A stretch of DNA of 64,000 nucleotides from Epiperipatus broadwayi (Eukaryota; Onychophora; Udeonychophora; Euonychophora; Peripatidae), in the NCBI GenBank assembly GCA_028023455.1, contig JAQFVV010000056.1, positions 4,053,717 to 4,117,716 on the forward strand, in the 5' to 3' direction. This document shows, in pieces, positions 23,070 through 34,258 of this stretch (positions are counted from its first letter, which is position 1; the number at the start of each line of letters is the position of its first letter). The notes below the pieces were generated by a model. It saw nothing but the letters and a program-made list of their open reading frames with translations, was not told the DNA's origin and made no database searches. The position numbers and the translations under genes were made by a program.

Positions 23070-26000
23070 TGGTGTTATATTGATTTTTGATATTAATAAT
23101 ATCATGTTATTTTTTGTTTTGTTTTTTCAATTTTTTCTTTCCAAAATTCAATCTCATTGTTTATTTTCTGCAGCCATTTTGTTAGAATTAAATACTGCAA
23201 ATTTCCATATTTTAATAAATTTTTATTTTTTATTAGTTTTTCCTCAAAGCAGTATCTTTTCCCAATTTGTTTATACTATCTATTAACACTTTTAATATTG
23301 GGATTCAGATCTTTTCTAATGATAATAAAGACTTTATGCAATACATCAGAAAAATTTATTTTCATATCTGTAAAAATGCTTTATCTCATTATCTATAAAA
23401 TTTAATATAATGGAGCATAATTGGACTGTTGGTATGCAAAGCTTTAAATGAAGCTGCCATTATTCTTGCATTGATTGGGTTATATAGTATTAACGCATCT
23501 GCATTTTAAATTGAATTTGAATTATGATGACTTCACAACCATTCTAACATAATTCAGCTATTCTATTTATTAAGTAAGACTAATTTATCTAGTGTCCAAA
23601 AGTTTCACATTCCAAACTTACATAAATGATATGCAATTAAATGGTTTTTCTGAGAAACATCTGGCTTATTATTATATTTTTTGTGAAAGTATTGTTATTA
23701 TTTTTATTTATGGCTATTTTTTAGGTTGAGTGTTTTTAAACTCATCTTTTGTTTTAGTAAGACTTAAAACCAATCTTGCTTTTTTTGCAGGTATTTCTCT
23801 GGAAAGCAGACATTCATTGAATCACTACTATCATTTGTTACAGTTCAATGGCATTTTATAAAGATGAATAATCTATCTCTTCTAGCACCAAAATTCTAAA
23901 ATCAGATTCTGCCTTCAGAGACATTATCTGAGCTTGGGTGAAATAATATCTTCATGCATAGGAGATCAGAAGATAATCTTGACTAAGTGCTGCTTACTAC
24001 TTATTATCACTTCAGTTATATGTTAATAAATATTATTCACAGTTTAACAATATTTTGAGTCAGTGACTTGATCACTCTAGGATTATTTATATAATAAAAT
24101 GCTTTTTTTAATCTACAAAATCCAATGTTGAATAAGATTTTATACTCATTAATTTTTCTGAACCTTTTTTAATATAGAAGTATGATATGATGTGCTATAA
24201 CTGTCTTTAGGTGCTTTTGTTGGTTGAATACAATTTTTTCTTTAGATGAATTGTTAGAATTGTATAATGATCTTATTTAGAACTTATACGAAGATTGCTA
24301 GATTTAGAATTTTTAATATCTTCTTATTTGGTCTTTCTAAATAGCATGACTTGAATTATCATTTGGATATTTGGTGAAGTTATAATTGTAAGTATTACTT
24401 TACTTTTTTGTTCTTTATTACTATATTATTTTTGTAGAACTCTTTCCTACAATTCACGAAACTATATCTTTTTTAATCATTTTACAGAATTCCAAATATT
24501 TAGATCTTTTAATAATTAATAAAGCAAGTTATACATTTAGATAGATGATTTAATTTCTTTTTCATATTTTTTATACATTCCTTTGTTTTAATTGATTGTC
24601 TCTGGAATCATTTTAATTGAAGATTAATTATCTTTTGATTAGTCTTATTCAAATCTAATAATCACTTATAACAAGTTTCACCTATATGCACACGTTATGT
24701 GATTTAAGATTCAAACTACAGCTAAATTATATTATGCTTACCTGTTTGATTATGTTTTTAACATTAGAAAGGACTTGAACTCAGACTTTCAATATTATTC
24801 ATTTATTTGATGTTCAATATTCTTTTTATAAAGTAAAATAAAACTTTTAAGTGTATTTGAAAACATCAAACATTTATAACTTCTTTTTCATAATTAAATA
24901 TCCATGAAGGATAAAAGAACTCCAAGTTTTTTGAAAAGTAAACCACTTTGTTCAGTTCAAAATGTTTCATCTGGAGGTTAATCTTTCATTAAGAAATCAC
25001 AAACAATAAAGAAAATGAGATTGACAATTGTGTCTTTTCTAAATTGTAAATAATCAAAATTCACTTTACCTTTTAGTCTGGACTTAACATTTCTTTACAC
25101 AACATATTTATATATGTCAAGTCATGCAGAGGGGGGGGGATTGTTACATATAGCTTTTTTATATATATGAAATTTCAATATTAATTTACTATCTGTTACT
25201 GAGTGGGTGAAAGGAAGGAAAATATGAAATATAAAAAATGTGCATACTTCTTAGACAGTATCACAGGAATAATTTACGAAGTAATTGATATTGGTTAATA
25301 ACCATAATTATTATAACGTAATATCTCTATATATTTAAGTAATATTTTAAATTCAAGTATATTTGTAACATTCTCATTAAATAAATAAAATAACATAATC
25401 TTTATTATCATCAATTACTGAAAGCTTATATCAGGATATAAATTTTTCAATATCTTTTTATAGAGATATGTTACTAGAGCTTTTTTGTAGTGGTCTGACA
25501 AATTAATAGAACTGTAATTCAACCAATAATTTACAGTGCTAATATAAAGAAAATATGATGGTTTTACTGCATAAAATTAAACTGAAAATGAATGAGTCAA
25601 TATTTCAAAGCCGAAAAGGAAATAATCTCTTTCTACAATATTTGTGCTAAGTAATTTCAAGCTGTATAACTTGTAGAATGTGGAAATAGTTTAATATTAA
25701 AGTTAGGGGAAATGAAATTGTTTTATATCTATTGGTTGGATTCATACTGAAATGTAAACCATATAGAACACATATTTCTTTTCTTTAGAAAAGTACAATG
25801 TATTAAGAAAAATATTTGTATGACTATTTGTATAGTGCACACGATTTTTATTTACTATAGACAGATAATATTTGGTTTTAATTTAGGAATCAGACACTCA
25901 AAAATGAATATGGCAATTCCAATTTTGTTAGTCAGATAACAATATTAATAATAACAATAATATTAATACACTCAAGATAATTATTATAATGCCTATGCAC

Positions 26001-26080
26001 ACTAATCCATGAACCATAGATATGCTTACATAAAGAACATGCTAGTCCATTATTTTATTTATTGGAAGTTTTGTGATGCT
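23070..26080. other. AT-rich spacer with a possible decayed LINE portion
   Basis: The 22.4-23.4 kb stretch is T-rich on the plus strand and may hold the rest of the LINE copy. Beyond that no domain is recognisable. A B-box-like TGAGTTCAAGTCC lies on the minus strand at about 24,775-24,787 without a clear A box. A G-run occurs at about 25,131-25,139. Confidence 0.4.
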
Positions 26081-26129
26081 ACTTTTTACCTTCTTCTGCA
26101 GCAAACTATTTTTTCTGAAAGACATCAAT

Positions 26130-26425
26130 ATTTTACTTAGTTGTTCTTTTAATTCTATCTTGAGCCATATCTTCCCAGTCAAAGCAACCAATATTTGCAC
26201 ATTTTTAGAAAGTTTTTGAGATAATCTTTGTAATGTAAAGAAATTTATTATTCCAATAAAAATCTTATTTAATTTTACTATAAAATATATTTCTAGAAAG
26301 TCTTGTATTATGCACTAATTTCACATGCCAATTCTAATGAAGTTGTCATCTTATGATGGCCAATGCTGGAGTATCAAGTATAACATCCAGCAAGTTGAAC
26401 AATTACTCTTGTGATCTTGTCATTT
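26130..26425 (-). pseudogene. LINE C-terminal fragment
   Basis: Minus-strand peptides DKITRVIV, WHVKLVHNTRLSRNIFYSKI and CANIGCFDWEDMAQDR, in order but in different frames, match the C-terminal signature of a non-LTR retrotransposon ORF2 (family pattern: QLRWAGHVVRMxDxRLPKxLLYGELxxGKR ... KDxLKxxLKxxxIDxxxWExLAxDRxxWR). Frameshifts separate the blocks. It lies upstream, on the minus strand, of the RT fragment at 22.2 kb, so it belongs to a different copy. Confidence 0.6.
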
Positions 26426-26964
26426 ATTAAGCATTCCTAAATCAATTTTTTCTATTTTCTTTATTACTTTGGTAAAATGTTTAAGACTCACTTTCATATA
26501 ATAAATAAGATAAAATAATTTTGTATGCAATCAATTTAGTTTTAGTAGTTATATCAATCACTGGGATGAAATATTCTATTTTTTAAATGCTTTTATTGAT
26601 TTTGGAAAATCAATTGTTTGTTTGTTATTCTTTAAACTCTTTCAAGGTACAATGAAATTTTAAAATTGAGGTTTGATATATTTAAATTCAATAGAATTTC
26701 TTGAAAATTAATATATAACTAAGTTATATCACTCTAATCCATTTGAAATAATCTTTTCAGTATGTCAACTAGTTTGATAAATATGGAATAAAGAATGGGA
26801 AAAATATGAAAAAATATTTAATAAATTCACATATCACAATTAACAATTATTTCTTAGAATTTTCATTTGTTTTAAGTAGTGGTTATAAGAGGGCAGTTTA
26901 CTTTTTTTTCTTTCAATTTAATAACATTTTAAAATCATGTTAAACTTTTAGTGTATATCACATT

Positions 26965-27242
26965 TAGGATGAATACATAATTATATATATATGTATAATA
27001 AATCAGTAATATAAGTTTTCTATTTAAAATTGTTTTTATTTTTATTTTAAAAAATTTGTTTTAAAAAAACTTAACTAGAAAACTCACATTTAAAACAATC
27101 ACAGAAAGTGAAAATGATCATCACAATTTTTTTCCTTAGCATTTTTTTTTTTAAAAAACAACTGTTTTAAATTAAAATAAATTTATCAATTTAAATAGGA
27201 AACTTAGTTACTGATTTTTTATACATATATAATTATGTATAC
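26965..27242. repeat. Foldback repeat with about 50-bp inverted ends
   Basis: The left end (ATAATTATATATATATGTATAA, AATCAGTAAT, TTTTCTATTTAAA; from about 26,970) is repeated inverted at the right end (TTTAAATAGGAAAC, ACTGATTTTTTATACATATA, ATTATGTAT; to about 27,241). The interior is T/A homopolymer-rich. It is a MITE-like foldback with no coding content. Confidence 0.65.
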
Positions 27243-27404
27243 ATACTAAATATAATATATACATTAAGAGTATAAAATACAAATTTATATAACATTAACA
27301 GTATATCTTTATATGTGTAATATTGATTTAAAGTAAAATTATATATATTAAGTGAAGTTCATTTACAATATATACACATGTATTATTATGCACATATACT
27401 AAAT

Positions 27405-27407
<3 letters not shown>

Positions 27408-27457
<50 letters not shown>

Positions 27458-27490
27458 TTTAACTTATACCAGAAATGTATATATATATAT
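27408..27490. repeat. (TA)n microsatellite
   Basis: A long TA tract at 27,408-27,454 and a shorter one near 27,478-27,491. Confidence 0.9.
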
Positions 27491-27499
27491 ATTAAGGAT

Positions 27500-29400
27500 G
27501 AGTTACAACTCTGACACATCATCCAATGTTTAGGACACTGCCAACTGGAGCCATATAAAAATATTTGCCTAACCAATAAATTGCCAAGCAATTTATCAAT
27601 ATTAGCATTTTTCCTTTGCAACATATATATACAATAAATATCTTTTTATTTTTTAAAAAAAAATAAAAACATTAAACAACTAGAAAAAACATATATGTAT
27701 ACTAACACTGAAATAAAACATGTGTTATGTGTCACTAACTAAATAAAATTATACTAAAAACTTGTACATAAACCTCAGGAAACAATGACTGAATTTACAT
27801 GTAATCACATAGCAAACAACTGTGGAAACAAAATTTAAAATGTTCACAAATTATTATTTTAATCCCAACTACTATATATAGTATGTCTGCTTAATAATGG
27901 AAAATGATAAGGTTCATAGATTTAAAAAACTACACATGATCTAAAAGTAGTATTAATTGTTATATTGTGTTCTGTCTTCTAAGATGATGCATTTGTAAAA
28001 CAAAAGCTAATTTTCTTCTGCATGAAAAATTTGAATACAAAGATGGACATATGCATTCGAATTTAAATATTTTAGAATAATATTCAGAATTATCAGAAGT
28101 TAAACTGTTAAAGTAGACAAATCAATTGGAAGAAATAATTTAAAAGAAAATATTCTATTATTTGGTGATTAAGAAACTTTAATTGAATTTATGTAAAAGG
28201 AAGGTAAGATAAATAACTGTGTTATTATAAAGAAACATTGCCACTAAATACCTGCATAAAAGTAAGTAAATCAAAAAATATATAGTACTATTATTATACA
28301 ATGTATGCATGCTAAAAAGTTCACACCATAGGGAATACCACATCATCAATAAAGCCATGAAAGCATAAAGATTTCACCTACCCATTTATAAAAAAACCTG
28401 AAGAACATCCTTTATCTTGGATAAAATGCCTATCAAAATTCAAGAGATGTCAACTGGAGAAGATCACAGCCTTTTGATTCAAACAAGAGATTGCCACTCT
28501 TCGAGGGAGCAGTATTTCATCTACATCCAAAGAGACTTACCTTGCAAATAAATACTTTTCAACAGACTCATCTTTTTATTATTATTATTTTGTTTGTTTA
28601 TTGTAAATTTTTCTGTATGTTTTCATTCCCACAACTGGAAGCAACATTTGAGAAAAGTTCATTATGAGAGAAAGAGGGGAAGGTAAAATTATTTAATAAG
28701 ATAATTTTTTTATTTTTACTTATATTAAATAAAATCTAGATTAGTTTAACTTTCCAAGTCTTCTGACTTTATTACCATAATGTGAAATAAGAGGTAAAAG
28801 TTTTCAGTATTATTTTACATTATGCAGTACACTAGATTAAGACAGGTTTTGTGCTAGTTTGTTTATTATTAGTTAATCTTATTTATATATTGCTTTTGTA
28901 TAAATGATTTAATAACCTTGTATGAATTTATTGTCTTTTTTTTTGAGGGAGTTCCCAAAAAGATTTGCAATCATTGATCTAATTGAACAACAAAGATTTT
29001 TTTTAATGTGTTTGTATATAATTTTAATTAGTCAGATAGAATCGTGATCATGTAATATATCAATGTTTTTATATTTGTCTTTGTAAATAATTGGTCAAGT
29101 GCATGAATTTCTAACATTGGGTTGAGGGATAAGGACTTTATTTTTTTAAATATCATTATTAGATATCAAAGTGGTAGAAGCTCATCCTTGATATAACAAA
29201 TAACATGTCTCAGAATGAATTAATATTGATTATTTTATTTTTCTTAATCAATAAATGTTAACATATTTTATTATTTTAATCTGGTCTCTAGCTCATTATC
29301 ATTCATATATCCATCACAAGCATTATAATCTTAATTATTCTAATACCTATTAATATTATCCTTGTATTTTAGTGAAAATAAGTAGATATAATCAAGTTAA
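27500..29400. other. AT-rich spacer, no gene seen
   Basis: No domain, RNA gene or repeat is recognised. A short less AT-rich block at about 28,320-28,560 has no coding frame that I can identify. Confidence 0.5.
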
Positions 29401-29479
29401 TTATTATAATCTTTTATATATATACATATACTGCACATACACATTTGTTTTATATCATATGGTATTTGGATATGCTTAT

Positions 29480-29960
29480 AGGATTTTGATAATCAATTAT
29501 CACCTATATAGAGGTGCAATAACTGCTATTACTGTGATCTCCTTCCCTGATAAGAGAGTCCAAGCAATTACTTCCTGAGTTCGAATACTGTGGAATAACG
29601 TGGCTAGAAAGAGATAAGAATTGGTGAAACTGACCTAAATTGTATCTCAGTTAATAAAAAACACATAGAGCTAGTCTATTGGAAGTAGATACGATCATAG
29701 GTTATGTATTTCATCATGTAATCACTTGCATCCTATCTAAAGACACAAAGTCTGACCATAGTAAGATGTGCTCCCCTTATCTCCTGAGAAATTCGTCTAT
29801 TGATGAGTGCAATATATGCATGAAATGCATATATTGTAGATCATTGAATTTTTTCACATGTATGTAGTCATATGTATCAATTGTATAAAATGGAATGGAT
29901 ACTTGTGGGGAGCTTGAATGTCTGAGTTCGAGTCCTTTCTATGACATTAAGTTAGTATAC
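29480..29960 (+). repeat. Diverged family A-like repeat with B-box motifs
   Basis: Two B-box-like motifs on the plus strand, CTGAGTTCGAATAC (29,573-29,586) and CTGAGTTCGAGTCC (29,920-29,933), lie about 350 bp apart. The second is preceded by ATGGAATGG (A-box-like) and, about 100 nt upstream, by a hammerhead-like core. This is the same order (ribozyme, A box, B box) as in the 6-7 kb array. Sequence identity outside the motifs is low, so it is a distant relative or a convergent arrangement. Confidence 0.45.
29797..29836 (+). ncRNA. Candidate degenerate hammerhead, family A-like
   Basis: TTGATGA (29,800-29,806), GTGC/GCAT helix II (29,807-29,810 with 29,818-29,821) around a 7-nt loop, GAAA (29,822-29,825), then TGCATATATTG, in family A register (GAAATACGTATATTGG). 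Core position 3 is T, and helix I is poorly paired. The match could be partly due to the palindromic ATATGCAT content. Confidence 0.4.
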
Positions 29961-29979
29961 ACAATATAAATGTATTTAA

Positions 29980-30950
29980 ATACTATATATACCTGATTGT
30001 AATTCAGTTTATATATAAAACAGTCCAAATAAGGTAGCTAACAACCTTCAAATAAACAATGGGTTTTTAAAATGGTATTTGCAGTTGATTTGTTATAAAG
30101 TTAATAATCAAGTGTGATGCTAATACATTGAAAGTATATTAGATTAATATAATAAATACTAAAGTATAAACTTTATTGACGTGCATATTCGTTATATATA
30201 TTTGATATAAGAGGAAGAGTGATCCCTGTATATAGATAATATGACCTGCCTGTATATTGAGTATTCAACATTGATCCACGAGTTGCTTTAAATTATTTGA
30301 TCATAATAAAACATAATATTGAATACATATCTTCAAGTTACTAATGATAATTAATCCAATCACTCTTTAGTGTCTTTTTAAAGTACTCATAATACACCAT
30401 TCCACTCTAAATTATTGGAAAAAGAAATAATCTGCTAAAAATAGCATTTTATTCCTATTCAATATTAATGAAGGTTGTTGTGCTACACAGCACTTTTAGA
30501 ATTTTGTTTTACCCTTTCTGCACTATTATTAATTCTAATAGTTATTGCCTTTAAATTCTAGCTGAAATAAAGTGTATATATTGAGAGTGATAATTGTACA
30601 TCTTAAACTATTTTTAACTAACTTAATTAGTCGCAGAAGCAAAAAATAAACATGTATGAGAATAGGAGTAGGCTGGCTTAACAAATTAACTATATCATTA
30701 TTAATATAAAAAATAAACATAGATATAATTACATCGTATTTTTATATGTCTTAATCACGTGGTTGAAATACGTACATATGACAGATATATATTGGCACTT
30801 TAGATAAATAGTAGTTTATTTTGCTTTACTTCTATTATCATTCAGTAATATCCACGGAATTATTATTCACTGAATTATGAAATATATAACAAATGTTTTT
30901 TATTTATCCACATTAATTACATCTTAAATGTTAACATAATATATATATTA
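29980..30950. other. AT-rich spacer, no gene seen
   Basis: No supportable feature. Confidence 0.5.
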
Positions 30951-30959
30951 AATTGAAAA

Positions 30960-31100
30960 TTTTTATATATATATAATAGAAAATCATATAACATTAAGAA
31001 CTAGAAAAATAAGTTTATATTAAATTCTCTCACGACCATGATTTACACGAATAAATTTTCTCAAATAAAAATCAACTGAACATAATAAACATATGTGTAA
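30960..31100 (-). repeat. Diverged copy of the 38.2 kb / 39.0 kb Penelope-type terminal repeat
   Basis: Shares in order ATATAACATTA, AACTAG, AAGTTTA-like, ACCATGATT and ATCAACTGAACA-like blocks with the inverted terminal repeats around the Penelope remnant at 38.2-39.1 kb. No partner arm or ORF was found nearby, so it is probably a solo or eroded terminus. Confidence 0.4.
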
Positions 31101-31950
31101 TAATGTATTTTATATAATTAAAATAATTATCATTATTGCATTAGGAAGTATTTATTATATATATAAAGGTGGCAATAAAAAAATTAAACTATTGTCTCAA
31201 CATTCTTGTCTCTAAAATAGATCAAATTACTTCATCTCAAAATTTCAAAGTAAAAAAAAAAACCTAAAACATATCTATAAATAAATGATTAACTCCATGA
31301 TAAATGTATAAATTATATACATTACACAAAGTTAAGTAATGGAATTTCTTACCATATTACTTTATTTATGTACAAAAATTGTTTGTTATGTTACATAAAT
31401 GTTGACTCATGAAGTCTCTTTCCCAACATTTTTGCACATTAACTTTTTTTAATTAGAAACTGCAGAACTATTTCTGATTTATCCATCAGTATCATTGCAG
31501 ATTTGTTCACGAAATAATTGATCTTTCTCAGCCTTGATTATGAAAAGAGACCATGCATCAAAGTTTTATCAACTTTAGGCATAGGTGGCACATGTTTTGA
31601 ATACAGTAGCTAATAAGCTGCAACTTAAAGTTTGGTCCTAAGTTTGGAAAGTCAAATGTTTTTCTCTATATATTATATGTCTGGAAAAGCAATGGAAAGA
31701 AGCCAGAAGCTGCACATATTGGGAAAGCTGTAAGCAAACATGAGATTTATTATCATTGCAGTTGGATTCATTGGAATTTACTGTTACAATTTACAAGCAG
31801 TGATTGTTGATATTCTCTTACTAGAAGAAATTGATTATCTGTAGCAACTGTCAACATGAAATGCCAGATGTCTAACTGGTTAAACTCTGATTTAACGGCA
31901 TACAAATGAGTGCTGAATTCTCTACGAATTTATTTTCAGAATTGCCTTTT
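31100..31950. other. AT-rich spacer, no gene seen
   Basis: No domain recognised. Moderately less AT-rich at 31,560-31,900 with no open frame of note. Confidence 0.5.
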
Positions 31951-32133
31951 ATAATAAGCTTTTTTAAACCACTAAACATCACATGATCACTATCTCATAC
32001 TAGCACAATAATTGTTATTAAACAATTCAAAACAAAACAACACTCTCCATATAGTAGTGCCATCTTGTGCTAACAAGAGCAATCAATGGATGCCAGAAGG
32101 CTTGTGCATAAAATCCCTATCTAGTGCCTACTC

Positions 32134-32192
32134 ATCCAATATCCCCAGACTAGTTTCTGGCTTGTGGCCTTCATCAGTGAGGAGCCTTGGAT
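32134..32192 (-). ncRNA. Hammerhead ribozyme, family D copy 1
   Basis: Identical in its core to the plus-strand copy at 33,061-33,119: ATCCAA and TCCTCA arms of helix I, CTGATGA, helix II GGC/GCC, GAAAC, GTC, then TGGGGA and TTGGAT. All catalytic core bases are canonical. Confidence 0.85.
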
Positions 32193-32600
32193 CTGAGAGC
32201 ACTGCACCTAGATCTTAGGATCTAATGCAACCCTCCAGCACTCACCTTTTAACTCTATTTAACTACAAAACTATGAGAATGAAATTGAAAACACTATTAA
32301 TATTTTCAATCCAAGCTCAATAGCTTATATAGTCATATGGGTCTGAACTCAATTCAGTACCCATACATTTTGGTGTCTTTGGCTCTTTAACAACCATAGC
32401 CACCACTATCCTATTAGGCAGGAATGGTGTTAAACCACTAAACATCACATGATCACTATCTCATACTAGCACAATAATTGTTATTAAACAATTTCAAAAC
32501 AAAACAACACTCTCCATATAGTAGTGCCATCTTGTGCTAACAAGAGCAATCAATGGATGCCAGAAGGCTTGTGCATAAAATCCCTATCTAGTGCCTACTC

Positions 32601-32659
32601 ATCCAATATCCCCAGACTAGTTTCTGGCTTGTGGCCTTCATCAGTGAGGAGCCTTGGAT
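32601..32659 (-). ncRNA. Hammerhead ribozyme, family D copy 2
   Basis: Tandem duplicate of the previous ribozyme, 467 nt away on the same strand, with an unchanged core. Two same-strand ribozymes around one unit are what is needed to excise an RNA monomer of about 466 nt from a read-through transcript. This is an inference from known dimeric ribozyme repeats. Confidence 0.85.
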
Positions 32660-33060
32660 CTGAGAGCACTGCACCTAGATCTTAGGATCTAATGCATCCA
32701 TTGATTGCTCTTGTTAGCACAAGATGGCACTACTATATGGAGAGTGTTGTTTTGTTTTGAATTGTTTAATAACAATTATTGTGCTAGTATGAGATAGTGA
32801 TCATGTGATGTTTAGTGGTTTAACACCAATCCTGCCTAATAGGATAGTGGTGGCTATGGTTGCTAAAGAGCCAAAGACACCAAAATGTATGGGTACTGAA
32901 TTGAGTTCAGACCCATATGACTATATAAGCTATTGAGCTTGGATTGAAAATATTAATAGTGTTTTCAATTTCATTCTCATAGTTTTGTAGTTAAATAGAG
33001 TTAAAAGGTGGGTCCTGGAGGGTTGCATTAGATCCTAAGATCTAGGTGCAGTGCTCTCAG

Positions 33061-33119
33061 ATCCAAGGCTCCTCACTGATGAAGGCCACAAGCCAGAAAC
33101 TAGTCTGGGGATATTGGAT
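33061..33119 (+). ncRNA. Hammerhead ribozyme, family D copy 3
   Basis: Helix I has a perfect outer part ATCCAA/TTGGAT and an inner part TCCTCA/TGGGGA (one G-U), separated by an internal loop. Core CTGATGA is at 33,076-33,082. Helix II GGC/GCC (33,084-33,086 with 33,092-33,094) closes a short loop next to an A-A mismatch at the core junction. GAAA is at 33,096-33,099. Helix III is only A-T plus C-G. The cleavage triplet GTC at 33,103-33,105 precedes TGGGG. Type I with minimal helix III is the form typical of Penelope elements and animal retrozymes. The A-A mismatch at the base of helix II may weaken it. Confidence 0.85.
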
Positions 33120-33486
33120 GAGTAGGCACTAGATAGGGATTTTATGCACAAGCCTTCTGGCATCCATTTATTGCTCTTGTTAGCACAAGATGGCACTACT
33201 ATATGGAGAGTGTTGTTTTGTTTTGAATTGTTTAATAATAAGCTTTTTGCTGACTAAAAAACATTTTTTCCAAAGCTCAAAATTTAATCTGTCACTCTGC
33301 ACACAATATTTTTTAAACATTATCACATTGACTTCTTATCTTATTTATTTCAAGGATAAAAGCTTGTTTTTCAAATTATAGTTTTTAAAATCTCTAATTT
33401 TACATTATAACCTTAACAAAAAATGAATTTTACAATTGATTCAGGCAATAAATGATTATTTTCACAGTTAGTTAAAACATTCTTAC

Positions 33487-33795
33487 ATTCAAAGATCAGC
33501 CTTTCAAGCTAATGGTGCATGCGTTTTCTGCGAGTGTTAAATAATAAATGAATACTTCATTCTACAATACAAGATATAGTATTTATGCAGGAATAAAAGG
33601 AATCCAACATCGTAGATAGTAATTTAAAGTGATAATTCTACTCTCACACTTTACTCAACAGTACTTCAGATTTGCTCATATAAAAGAATTTGAGTCATAG
33701 GAATCTTGTATTGTAGAGTGAAGTATTCATTTATTATTTAATACTCGCAGAAGATGCATGCACAATTAGCTTGAAAGGTTGATCTTTGAATGTAT
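33487..33795. mobile_element. Foldback element with about 88-bp inverted arms
   Basis: Left arm 33,487-33,573 and right arm 33,703-33,795 are inverted near-identical copies (CATTCAAAGATCA, CCTTTCAAGCTAAT, TCTGCGAGT, TTAAATAATAAATGAATACT, TCTACAATACAAGAT). The spacer of about 130 bp contains no reading frame. MITE-like, with no ribozyme core seen. Confidence 0.8.
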
Positions 33796-33913
33796 ACAAT
33801 TGTATGCATAGCGTCATATAAAAATAAATGCTTATTTACTTAAAACATTCTTATATATATATATATGTTATATATAGAGCTTGCAAATAAGCTTTTAACA
33901 AACTTTGCAAAAT

Positions 33914-33968
33914 ATCCCTAACCCCAGACTGGTTTCTGCTACAGGTTTCCTTTGTGGGGTGCTAGGAT
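33914..33968 (-). ncRNA. Decayed hammerhead with conserved helix I, family D-like
   Basis: On the minus strand CCTAGCACCCCA and TGGGGTTAGG form a long helix I (ACCCCA/TGGGGT plus CCTA/TAGG). GAAACCAGTC matches family D GAAACTAGTC. The CTGATGA core is replaced by CAAAGGA, so it should be dead. It lies just beyond the 3' end of the Penelope remnant that starts at 34.07 kb. Confidence 0.5.
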
Positions 33969-34064
33969 GTTCAAGCATTAGATTACATTTGTAATACAAG
34001 CTTGTTAAATTAGGTCATGGGACATATGACTTGATTTCTTTGTAATATATATATATATATAAAA

Positions 34065-34200
34065 TAAATAAAATATCCGTTAATTAAAAACAATATTGTA
34101 ATTATAATTGAAATAATATTTTTAATGGTTTACAAACAATTATAAACAATCCTTAAATCTGCAGAAGTACTTTTGGTTACTTTCTAACCTGCCTCAACTG
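34065..34200 (-). repeat. 3' terminal module of the Penelope element
   Basis: The same module makes up the inverted pair at 13.5 kb: ATTATAATTGAAATAAT, ATGGTTTACAAAC, AATCCTTAAATC, AGAAGTACTTT and AACCTGCCTCAACTGC. A short TA tract is at its outer edge (34,045-34,060). It contains a degenerate ribozyme-like core (AGGTT/AACC then AAAAGTACTTCT). It defines the 3' boundary of the minus-strand element. Confidence 0.75.
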
Positions 34201-34258
34201 CTATTAAATTCAAAAACAAAAGCTGAAGCAAACGTCATCAATTCAAATTCCACGAATC

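Larger units (their letters stand above)
31951..33248. mobile_element. Family D composite: tandem plus inverted 466-bp ribozyme units with 14-bp flanking repeat
   Basis: A minus-oriented unit starts at 31,966 (AAACCACTAAACATCACATG) and repeats at 32,432 (period 466). The second copy stops at about 32,698, where it joins head to head with a plus-oriented copy that runs slightly more than one full period to about 33,234. Copies are nearly identical (a few substitutions), unlike families A and C, so this is young. The whole is bracketed by ATAATAAGCTTTTT at 31,951-31,964 and 33,235-33,248, a likely target-site duplication. Each ribozyme is followed by no ORF. GAGTTCAGACCC in the unit resembles a B box, and GGTGGCTATGG upstream an A box. 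It is inferred to be a non-autonomous retrozyme-like element inserted as one multimeric unit. Confidence 0.85.

Noticed and set aside
31490-31540. CTGATGG...GAAATAGTTC on the minus strand
   Set aside because: Core position 9 is wrong and the helix I arms do not pair.
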